A DNA stretch of 14,606 bases from JAVBLQ01 sp031553435. Its GTDB lineage: Bacteria > Bacteroidota > Bacteroidia > Bacteroidales > Azobacteroidaceae. Numbering within the stretch: position 1 is the first letter of the stretch; each line of letters opens with the position of its first letter. The notes beneath the pieces were generated by a model. That model had not been told where the DNA came from. It saw only the letters and a program-made list of their open reading frames with translations, and made no database searches. A program made the position numbers and the translations under genes. This document shows positions 8,413 to 13,451 of this stretch, piece after piece. The stretch lies in assembly GCA_031553435.1 (NCBI GenBank), contig JAVBLQ010000028.1, positions 1 to 14,606 of the forward strand. The letters are read 5' to 3'.

Positions 8413-8968
8413 ATTTTATAAGTTAGATATGAATATTGAAAAGTATAAAAATCCATTTACATGGAAAGATAAATTTTATCGTGATGTTTGGTATATTGTT
8501 TCGGTATTTCTTTTTTCTCCTTTTAGTTCTAATATTTTCAATTCGTGGAGAATATTTTTATTAAAAGTTTTTGGGGCGAAAATAGGTAAAGGATCAATAG
8601 TGTATTCTTCTGCTAAAATATTAAAACCAAATAGATTAGTGATGGGAGAAGTCTCTTGTATGGGGCCTGGTGTTAAGACCCATGTAGATAAGATAATTAT
8701 AGGATCGAAGGTTACAATCTCTCAAAATGTGTATTTGTGTAATGCCTCACATGATATTAGTTATATAGATAAGCCGTTTATTAGTGCTCCTATCATTATA
8801 AATGATTTTGCATGGATTTGTGCTGATGCTTTTATTGGGATGAATGTTACCATTGGCCAAGGTGCTGTAGTCGGTGCCCGTGCATGTGTATTTAAAGATG
8901 TAGAACCTTGGACAGTTGTTGGTGGCAACCCCGCTAAATTCATCAAAAAAAGAGAAATCAAAAACTGA
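8405..8968 (+). CDS. WcaF-like hexapeptide-repeat acetyltransferase
   Basis: The 187-residue product resembles WcaF-type colanic acid acetyltransferases over its whole length: NPFTWKDKFYRDVWYIVSVFLFSP near the N-terminus, then FGAKIGKGSIVYSSAKI (about 56-72), VSCMGPGVKTHVDKIIIGSKVTISQNVYLCNASHDI (83-118), and the C-terminal IGQGAVVGARACVFKDVEPWTVVGGNPAKFIKKR. His116 of NASHDI is the probable catalytic base. It would acetylate a sugar of the repeat unit from acetyl-CoA in the cytoplasm. The ATG at 8405 overlaps the previous gene by 8 bp; an in-frame ATG at 8429 (after the previous stop at 8412) would drop eight residues and give a start at MNIEKYKNPF, which is closer to the family's usual start. 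Either is possible. The next gene begins 4 bp after the stop at 8968. Confidence 0.93.
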   Translation: MSRFYKLDMNIEKYKNPFTWKDKFYRDVWYIVSVFLFSPFSSNIFNSWRIFLLKVFGAKIGKGSIVYSSAKILKPNRLVMGEVSCMGPGVKTHVDKIIIGSKVTISQNVYLCNASHDISYIDKPFISAPIIINDFAWICADAFIGMNVTIGQGAVVGARACVFKDVEPWTVVGGNPAKFIKKREIKN

Positions 8969-8972
8969 AATA

Positions 8973-9884
8973 ATGCTTGATCTTACTGTGATTATTTTAA
9001 CTTATAACGAGCAGATTCACATTCAGCGTTGTATTGAGCATATTCTCCCAATTACTAAACAAATATATATAGTTGATTCATTTTCTTCTGATAATACAAT
9101 TGGGATTTCAAAAAAGTTAGGAGTTGAGGTTTTTCAAAATAAATGGCCGGGAGATCAAGCAAAGCAATTCAATTGGGCATTGAATAATCTGCCGATTCAA
9201 ACAAAATGGATTTTGAGATTAGATGCAGATGAATATTTGACAGATGAACTGATTGAAGAATTAAAGTTAGAGTTGCCAAAATTGCCGGAAGCAACTACAG
9301 GTGTGATATTCAAACGTCGTCATATTTACTTGGGTAAATGGATGAAAAGAGGAGTTTATCCGGTAAAATTATTGCGTCTTTTTCAATACAAAAAAGCCGT
9401 TTGTGAGCAACGATTGATGGATGAACACATTCAATTGTTAGAAGGTGAAAGTATTGAATTTAAGCATGATTTTGTTGATCACAATTTAAATGATCTATCC
9501 TGGTGGTCAACTAAGCATGTTGGATATGCTATACGTGAGGCAGTTGAACTATTGGATATAGAATTTAATTTGTTGAATAAAAACGAATCAAATCCATCTA
9601 TTGGCATCGGAAAACAAGCTGAGGAAAAGAGAAAAAAGAAAGCGTCATATGCTTCAAAACCATTATTCTTACGTTCTCTTTTTTATTTTATTTATAGATA
9701 TATAATAAAACTAGGATTCACCGAAGGCAAAGAAGCCTTCCTCTGGCACTTCCTTCAAGGCTGGTGGTACCGGACATTAGTCGATGCTAAAATTTTTGAG
9801 ATCAAAAAAGCGTGTGGCAATGACCGGGAAAAAATTATTGATTATATAAGAGAAAATTATAATATAGATTGTAGGTCTATGTAA
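8973..9884 (+). CDS. Glycosyltransferase family 2, last gene of the AT-rich cassette
   Basis: The 303-residue product has the GT2 N-terminal domain: LTVIILTYNEQIHIQRCIEHI (about 4-24), IYIVDSFSSDNT (31-42) and WILRLDADEY (79-88), in which DAD at 84-86 is the DXD-type metal site. After about residue 190 comes a helical tail ending FLRSLFYFIYRYIIKLGFTEGKEAFLWHFLQGWWYRTLVDAK, typical of a capsule and LPS-core GT2 subgroup. The start at 8973 begins at the first strand of the domain; an upstream in-frame ATG at 8916 would overlap the previous gene by 53 bp and add 19 residues that do not fit the family. The 3' end is odd: composition jumps from about 18% GC (9661-9720) to about 55% GC (9721-9780) inside the gene. 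The likely cause is a recombination joint, discussed among the findings. Reaction class certain, sugar unknown. Confidence 0.95.
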   Translation: MLDLTVIILTYNEQIHIQRCIEHILPITKQIYIVDSFSSDNTIGISKKLGVEVFQNKWPGDQAKQFNWALNNLPIQTKWILRLDADEYLTDELIEELKLELPKLPEATTGVIFKRRHIYLGKWMKRGVYPVKLLRLFQYKKAVCEQRLMDEHIQLLEGESIEFKHDFVDHNLNDLSWWSTKHVGYAIREAVELLDIEFNLLNKNESNPSIGIGKQAEEKRKKKASYASKPLFLRSLFYFIYRYIIKLGFTEGKEAFLWHFLQGWWYRTLVDAKIFEIKKACGNDREKIIDYIRENYNIDCRSM

Positions 9885-9898
9885 ATTGGTTTATTTGG

Positions 9899-9971
9899 TA
9901 AAAGGCGAAAGGTCAAAGGCAAAAGATAGTTTACACACATTTTCTTTCACCTTGTACCTTTCGCCTTTTGC
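9899..9971. repeat. Imperfect inverted repeat 1 with GGTACAAGG core family (GGCGAAAGG type)
   Basis: The left arm (9899-9925) reads AAAGGCGAAAGGTCAAAGGC in its first part, and the right arm (9944-9971) reads CTTTCACCTTGTACCTTTCG and onward. The right arm, reverse-complemented, aligns with the left arm over about 26 bases with a few mismatches and one gap. Between them is an 18-base loop. The right arm includes CCTTGTACC (9950-9958). The element begins 14 bp after the stop of the last AT-rich glycosyltransferase gene and is followed by an A-rich stretch (9972-9986), not a T-run, so it is not a classic intrinsic terminator. It is open in several frames because it lacks stop codons, but the resulting proteins look like repeats and I do not accept them as genes. 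Confidence 0.75.
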
Positions 9972-10000
9972 AAAAAAACAAAAAAATACCTTCCATATTT

Positions 10001-10031
10001 TTTGCCATTTCCGAAAAAAATCCCATCTTTG
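10001..10031 (+). promoter_or_regulatory. Candidate Bacteroidetes-type promoter for the 229-residue protein gene
   Basis: A TTTG at 10001-10004 is followed after exactly 19 bases by CATCTTTG at 10024-10031. This agrees with the known Bacteroides consensus TTTG-(19-21 bases)-TAnnTTTG, with one difference (C for T at the first base of the -7 box). Transcription would begin near 10038. It would then run through inverted repeat 2 before reaching the ATG at 10165, so the mRNA would have a leader of about 125 bases containing a large hairpin. The promoter lies between inverted repeats 1 and 2. The consensus match is seen directly; activity is an inference. Confidence 0.5.
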
Positions 10032-10039
10032 CATCCGTT

Positions 10040-10128
10040 CATTTTGGGCGAAGGGCCAAGGGCGAAAGGCAAAGGAAATCTTGCCTGAGTCATCTTTAGC
10101 CTTGTACCTTTTGCCTTTAGCCAAAATG
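10040..10128. repeat. Imperfect inverted repeat 2 with GGTACAAGG core
   Basis: The left arm (10040-10076) starts CATTTTGGGCGAAGG and continues with the GGCGAAAGGC unit. The right arm (10099-10128) ends GCCAAAATG, the exact complement of the left arm's outer CATTTTGG, and contains CCTTGTACC (10100-10108). The two arms pair over about 30 bases with mismatches and gaps around a loop of about 22 bases. It would form in the 5' leader of the gene at 10165 if the candidate promoter at 10001-10031 is used. The repeat units belong to the same GGCGAAAGG/GGTACAAGG word family as inverted repeats 1 and 3. Confidence 0.75.
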
Positions 10129-10164
10129 GCATATAAAATAACTTAACTATTAATTTTTCTTATT

Positions 10165-10854
10165 ATGACAGATCGACAACACGCGAGCCTTAACATGTTC
10201 CAAACGGTATTTAACTTATTGGACGCTAACAAAACCAAGTATGCCGCAATGCCGGATTTCGTCCGGATCGTTAACACCTTCGGAGAGCAACTTGCCTTGA
10301 TTCGTGAAAAAGGATTTCAACGTTCTACCATGATCGTGCAAACAGTATCGAGTGACAAATATGCTATTGAAAACGACATGGTGAATCTCGCCTCTCAGAT
10401 AGCATCTATCCTCAATGCTTATGCAGCCGATACCAAAAACAAGGAATTATTGGTTTCGACAGCGGTTACCAAATCTTCTTTTTATAATCTTCACGACAAT
10501 GTCGAACTGGATCTGGGCAAACGTATCTATGCTGAAGCCAAGACGCACGCCGAAGCATTGAAAGGATATGGAGTAACCGAAGAGATGATCGAATCATTGG
10601 GCGACACAGTAGCCGGTTATGAATCCGTGATTGCCAAACCCCGGGATTTGATTAACGATCGGAAGAGTCAAACCTACCATCTGGCAAAACTGATTACCAT
10701 GACCAAATCGACATTGCGAGAAAAGGTGGATAAGATGATGGCCATCTTCAAATACTCAGATGCCGCTTTTTACTATCAGTATTTCAATGCCCGCAACGAA
10801 ATTAATACTGCTTACAGGAAAAGAATCGATGAAGATCCGGTAAAAGCCGAATAA
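10165..10854 (+). CDS. Uncharacterised helical cytoplasmic protein, 229 residues
   Basis: I do not recognise this gene. The product has no signal peptide and no membrane segment. It is rich in Ala, Lys, Asp and Glu and seems to be helical throughout. Stretches such as IVNTFGEQLALIREKGFQRS (about 30-49), VNLASQIASILNAYAADTKNKEL (about 74-96) and MTKSTLREKVDKMMAIFKYSD (about 181-201) look amphipathic. No catalytic motif is visible. The codons and GC content are clearly unlike the AT-rich glycan genes upstream and like ugd downstream, so it probably belongs to the host backbone. It has its own candidate promoter and large inverted repeats on both sides, so it is unlikely to belong to the glycan operon. 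The start at 10165 is the first ATG after the hairpin, with 36 bases between. A structural or scaffold protein would fit, but this is only a guess. Confidence 0.8.
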   Translation: MTDRQHASLNMFQTVFNLLDANKTKYAAMPDFVRIVNTFGEQLALIREKGFQRSTMIVQTVSSDKYAIENDMVNLASQIASILNAYAADTKNKELLVSTAVTKSSFYNLHDNVELDLGKRIYAEAKTHAEALKGYGVTEEMIESLGDTVAGYESVIAKPRDLINDRKSQTYHLAKLITMTKSTLREKVDKMMAIFKYSDAAFYYQYFNARNEINTAYRKRIDEDPVKAE

Positions 10855-10866
10855 TATGAATCTTTT

Positions 10867-10948
10867 GGGTGCACGGTACAAGGTGCACGGTGCACGAATT
10901 GCTTACGCACGATTTCCTTCGCCTTTCGCCTTGTACCCTTTGCCCTTA
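10867..10948. repeat. Imperfect inverted repeat 3 with GGTACAAGG core (GGTGCACGG type)
   Basis: The left arm (10867-10896) has GGTGCACGGTACAAGGTGC and further GGTGCACG copies; the exact core GGTACAAGG is at 10875-10883. The right arm (10916-10948) reads CCTTCGCCTTTCGCCTTGTA and onward, with CCTTGTACC at 10929-10937. The arms pair imperfectly around a loop of about 20 bases. The element lies 12 bp after the stop of the 229-residue protein gene, so it could act as a transcript end or as mRNA protection. The two arms use different forms of the 8- to 9-base word (GGTGCACGG on the left, GGCGAAAGG on the right), which shows that these words are interchangeable within the family. Confidence 0.72.
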
Positions 10949-10974
10949 AAAATTTCTAAGACCCGATCATTTTT

Positions 10975-11100
10975 GAATCTGTCACGGCTTGGATCGAATC
11001 TTACATGAGCAAAATCGACTCTGTCATGGCTTGGATCGAATCTTACACGAGCAAAATCGAATCTGTCATGAGTTGGATCGAATCTTACATGAGCAAAATA
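10975..11100. repeat. Six tandem copies of a 21-bp unit (three copies of a 42-bp pair)
   Basis: Units start at 10975, 10996, 11017, 11038, 11059 and 11080, each exactly 21 bases. All begin GAATCT (unit 3: GACTCT) and end in ATC or ATA. Odd units have the middle GTCAyGrsTTGG, even units TTACAyGAGCAAA, so the repeat is really a 42-bp pair repeated three times with few changes. Because 21 is a multiple of three and the unit lacks stops in two forward frames, it reads as heptads. One frame gives LDRILHE/QNRICHE-type repeats, the other gives AWIESYMSKIDSVMAWIESY-type repeats (10960-11118, no ATG before the repeats and preceded by a stop at 10957). Neither has a convincing start or flank, so I annotate a repeat and not a gene. 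Confidence 0.88.
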
Positions 11101-11114
11101 GGGTTGAAAACCCT
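11100..11114. terminator. Short hairpin after the tandem repeats, weak terminator candidate
   Basis: AGGGTT (11100-11105) pairs with AACCCT (11109-11114) around a three-base loop, followed by only TT. The stem is short and the T-run poor, so a terminator role is uncertain. It sits directly at the end of the last 21-bp unit. Confidence 0.25.
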
Positions 11115-11127
11115 TTAATCTTCATAA

Positions 11128-11148
11128 CCGCAGGTCAGCGACCTGCGG
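11128..11148. repeat. Perfect 21-bp palindrome, copy 1
   Basis: CCGCAGGTC and GACCTGCGG form a perfect nine-base stem around AGC. A second copy with one change is at 11181-11201, 53 bases further on (start to start). Sequences of this kind (CCGCAGGTCGCTGACC on the other strand) look like interspersed palindromes of bacterial intergenic regions. They lie in the leader of ugd, 105 bases before its ATG. Confidence 0.8.
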
Positions 11149-11180
11149 TGTACGTCGGGCAGATTATTGGCCTGGTTTGT

Positions 11181-11201
11181 CCGTAGGTCAGCGACCTGCG
11201 G
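11181..11201. repeat. Near-perfect 21-bp palindrome, copy 2
   Basis: CCGTAGGTC and GACCTGCGG around AGC; it differs from copy 1 by one base (T for C at the fourth position), which gives a G-T pair in RNA so the hairpin is kept. It lies 52 bases before the ugd start. Both copies are followed by a related tail (GTGTACGTCGGG after copy 1, AGTTCGGGAT after copy 2), so the repeated unit may be longer than the palindrome. Confidence 0.78.
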
Positions 11202-11253
11202 AGTTCGGGATAGGACTAATTTTTTTTAATTTTTCAACTTTCAATTTTAAAAA

Positions 11254-12567
11254 ATGAAAATATCAATCGTCGGCACAGGCTACGTCGGCCTCGTCAGCGG
11301 TACCTGTTTTGCTGAAATGGGTACGGAAGTTGTTTGTATCGATATCGACAAACAAAAAATAGAGAAACTGCAACAAGGTATCATTCCTATCTATGAGCCG
11401 GGTCTGGAAGAAATGGTTCTCCGAAACTATGAAGCCGGTCGCTTGAAGTTTTCTACGGATCTGACTTCTTTTCTGGATGATGTGGATATCGTATTTTGTG
11501 CAGTAGGTACTCCTCCGGATGAAGATGGCAGTACCGATTTAAGATATGTATTGGAAGTAGCCCGTACCATCGGACAAAACATGAACAACTACGTATTGGT
11601 TGTCAATAAAAGTACGGTACCCGTAGGAACCGCCCGTTTGGTCAAACAAACCATTCAGGCTGAATTAGATAAAAGAGGCGTTCAGATTCCTTTTGATGTG
11701 GCTTCCAATCCCGAATTCCTGAAAGAAGGAGCGGCGATCAAAGACTTTATGAGTCCGGATCGGATTGTGGTCGGTATAGAATCGGAACAAGCGCAAAAGC
11801 TGATGACCAAACTCTATCGTCCTTTTGTGTTGAATAATTTCCGTGTGTTGTTTATGGATATTCCTTCGGCGGAAATGACTAAATATGCAGCTAATGCGAT
11901 GTTAGCCACCCGTATCAGTTTTATGAATGACATTGCCAATCTGTGTGAAATCGTAGGAGCTGATGTCAATATGGTACGTAAGGGAATCGGTTCCGACGCC
12001 CGTATCGGCAGCAAGTTTCTGTATCCCGGATGCGGTTATGGAGGCAGTTGTTTTCCGAAAGATGTCAAATCATTGATTAAAACAGCAGAACTCAAAGGTT
12101 ATCAAATGAAACTTCTCCAGGCTGTGGAAGAAGTCAATGAAAGTCAGAAAAAGATATTATTCGAAAAATTATCCCGATATTTCAATGGAGATCTGAAAGG
12201 TAAACGCATCGCCTTGTGGGGATTGGCCTTCAAACCGGAAACGGATGATATGCGCGAAGCCCCCTCTTTGGTGTTGATAGAAAAAATATTGAATGCCGGT
12301 GGAGAGGTGAGCGCTTATGATCCAATCTCGATCCATGAAGCGAAACGTCGTTTAGGCGATACTATTCACTATGCCAAAGATATCTATGATGCGGCTGTAG
12401 ATGCTGATGCCATCATTGCAGTGACGGAATGGAAAGAATTTCGTTTGCCATCCTGGAGCGCTTTGAAGAAAATAATGAAAACGCCGGTAATTCTGGATGG
12501 GCGGAATATTTATGATAAGGCGGAAGTGGAAGAATCCGGGTTTGTTTATCATGGGATAGGAAGATAA
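11254..12567 (+). CDS. ugd: UDP-glucose 6-dehydrogenase
   Basis: The 437-residue protein is a clear UDP-glucose/GDP-mannose dehydrogenase family member, of the usual length. It oxidises UDP-glucose to UDP-glucuronate with two NAD+, in the cytoplasm. The NAD-binding loop VGTGYVGLVSG is at about residues 6-16, with the strand VVCIDID (27-33) ending in Asp. VNKSTVPVGT (118-127) and NPEFLKEG (152-159) follow. The central domain has MTKYAANAMLATRISFMNDIANL (208-230) with the conserved Lys210 and Asn214. GYGGSCFPKD (261-270) holds the catalytic Cys266. The C-terminal UDP-binding domain has LWGLAFKPETDDMREAPS. UDP-GlcNAc and GDP-mannose dehydrogenases are related, but the GYGGSCFPKD form and overall pattern fit UDP-glucose best. 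It would supply the acidic sugar, or its xylose/galacturonate derivatives, for the glycan. The next gene starts 34 bp later. Confidence 0.97.
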   Translation: MKISIVGTGYVGLVSGTCFAEMGTEVVCIDIDKQKIEKLQQGIIPIYEPGLEEMVLRNYEAGRLKFSTDLTSFLDDVDIVFCAVGTPPDEDGSTDLRYVLEVARTIGQNMNNYVLVVNKSTVPVGTARLVKQTIQAELDKRGVQIPFDVASNPEFLKEGAAIKDFMSPDRIVVGIESEQAQKLMTKLYRPFVLNNFRVLFMDIPSAEMTKYAANAMLATRISFMNDIANLCEIVGADVNMVRKGIGSDARIGSKFLYPGCGYGGSCFPKDVKSLIKTAELKGYQMKLLQAVEEVNESQKKILFEKLSRYFNGDLKGKRIALWGLAFKPETDDMREAPSLVLIEKILNAGGEVSAYDPISIHEAKRRLGDTIHYAKDIYDAAVDADAIIAVTEWKEFRLPSWSALKKIMKTPVILDGRNIYDKAEVEESGFVYHGIGR

Positions 12568-12570
12568 TTC

Positions 12571-12607
12571 GAGTGAAGAACTAAGAACTAAGAGTGAAGA
12601 ATTGAGA
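12571..12607. repeat. Short direct repeat with a 21-bp period, overlapping a gene start
   Basis: GAGTGAAGAACTAAGA (12571-12586) recurs as GAGTGAAGAATTGAGA (12592-12607), with two differences and a 21-bp step. It fills the gap between ugd and the following GT2 gene. The TTG start codon of that gene (12602-12604) is part of the second copy. Words such as AGTGAAGAACTAAGA look like another interspersed intergenic repeat type, different from the GGTACAAGG elements. Confidence 0.7.
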
Positions 12608-13369
12608 GTTTCCATAATTACATCCTGCTACAACAGCGAGTCCTATATTCGATCGGCGATTGAGGCTGTATTGAATCAGGATTATGCGGATATAGAATAT
12701 CTGGTGATCGACGGCGGATCGAAAGATTCGACCATGGATATTGTCAGAAGTTATGAACCGGAATTTGCAGGCCGGTTGAAATGGATCAGCGAACCGGATA
12801 ACGGGTTGTATGATGCCTTGAACAAAGGTTTGAAAATGGCGACCGGAAAGATTGTCGGTCTATTGAACTCCGATGATTTTTTCACCAATAACCGGATTAT
12901 ATCGCAGATAGTTGATGAATTCCGGAATACGGATTGTGAGGCGGTTTATGGTGATATTCACTTTGTACATCCGGCTGATTTGACCAAATGTGTACGTTAT
13001 TATTCTTCCGCTGTTTTCAGGCGTCCGTTGATGAGGATTGGTTTCATGCCTGCTCATCCTACGTTTTACGCCTACAAGCATCTTTTTGATCAGTTCGGAT
13101 ATTACAAAACCGGTTATAAAATTGCAGCCGATTTTGAGCTGTTGTTACGTTTTATCTATGTAAACAAGATCAAAACCCGGTATCTTCCTGTGGATTTTGT
13201 TACCATGCGTACAGGAGGGATGAGTACGGAATCGCTTAATAGTCATAAGATTATTATGCAGGAACATCTGAGGGCTTTTAAGGAAACCGGATTGTTCACC
13301 AATCGTTTTATTCTAAGTCTCAGGTATCCGTATAAAATAATGGAGTTGTTGAAGGAGAAGATCCGGTAG
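12602..13369 (+). CDS. Glycosyltransferase family 2 (WcaE/WcaA-like), TTG start
   Basis: The 255-residue product is a GT2 enzyme: VSIITSCYNSESYIRSAIEAVLNQ (3-26), IEYLVIDGGSKDST (31-44), ISEPDNGLYDALNKGLKMATG (62-82), and VGLLNSDDFF (85-94) with the DXD-like site NSDD. The later AHPTFYAYKHLF and IAADFELLLRF segments are typical of the colanic-acid-type subgroup. It transfers an unknown sugar from a nucleotide donor in the cytoplasm. No ATG or GTG is in frame between the stop at 12557 and the first conserved strand, and the domain begins at the second residue after TTG, so TTG at 12602 is the best start. That TTG lies in a short direct repeat. GC content is like ugd and unlike the upstream cassette. 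It follows ugd by 34 bp and is probably co-transcribed with it. Confidence 0.93.
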   Translation: MRVSIITSCYNSESYIRSAIEAVLNQDYADIEYLVIDGGSKDSTMDIVRSYEPEFAGRLKWISEPDNGLYDALNKGLKMATGKIVGLLNSDDFFTNNRIISQIVDEFRNTDCEAVYGDIHFVHPADLTKCVRYYSSAVFRRPLMRIGFMPAHPTFYAYKHLFDQFGYYKTGYKIAADFELLLRFIYVNKIKTRYLPVDFVTMRTGGMSTESLNSHKIIMQEHLRAFKETGLFTNRFILSLRYPYKIMELLKEKIR

Positions 13370-13378
13370 TTTTTTTGT

Positions 13379-13410
13379 AACACGGAAATATGTGTCTTTG
13401 TGGTTTTTTT
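13379..13410. repeat. CACAAAG-type interspersed repeat fragment
   Basis: On the minus strand this reads AACCACAAAGACACATA then TTTCCGTG, which has the look of the ACCACAAAGACACA words common in Bacteroidetes intergenic DNA. It lies just after the GT2 stop and upstream of the candidate promoter of the ATPase gene. A T-run (13404-13410) follows, so it could also serve as a transcript end, but only a weak stem is visible. Confidence 0.4.
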
Positions 13411-13426
13411 ATTGAAATACAATAAT

Positions 13427-13434
13427 TACATTTG
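13427..13434 (+). promoter_or_regulatory. Candidate -7 promoter element of the ATPase gene
   Basis: TACATTTG at 13427-13434 is an exact match to the Bacteroidetes -7 consensus TAnnTTTG and is followed by CATAAA. No good TTTG at the usual 19-21 bases upstream is seen (the nearest TTTG, 13397-13400, is 26 bases away), so the -33 box is weak. Transcription would start near 13441 and give a leader of about 11 bases before the ATG at 13452. It would make the ATPase a separate transcription unit. Confidence 0.45.
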
Positions 13435-13451
13435 CATAAAACTCTACAAAG

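Noticed and set aside
8916..8972. Upstream ATG start of the GT2 gene at 8973
   Set aside because: It would overlap the WcaF-like gene by 53 bp in another frame; the extra 19 residues are a shadow of that gene.
9899..9971. Intrinsic terminator for the glycan operon
   Set aside because: The hairpin is large, but an A-rich stretch follows instead of a T-run, so termination is possible but not supported.
9886..10146. Overlapping open frames on both strands, 60-86 residues, in the gap before the helical protein gene
   Set aside because: They translate the inverted repeats and have low-complexity products that mirror each other on the two strands; no start context or family match.
10975..11100. 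CRISPR array
   Set aside because: The units are directly adjacent with no unique spacers, and no cas gene is near.
10989..11186. A 65-residue frame with LDRILHEQNR repeats starting at TTG
   Set aside because: It is the tandem 21-bp array read in one of two open frames and then runs through a palindrome; I keep it as a repeat and a finding, not as a gene.
12352..12615. Minus-strand frame of 87 residues at the end of ugd
   Set aside because: It is antisense to the strongly conserved C-terminal coding sequence of ugd and has no family resemblance.
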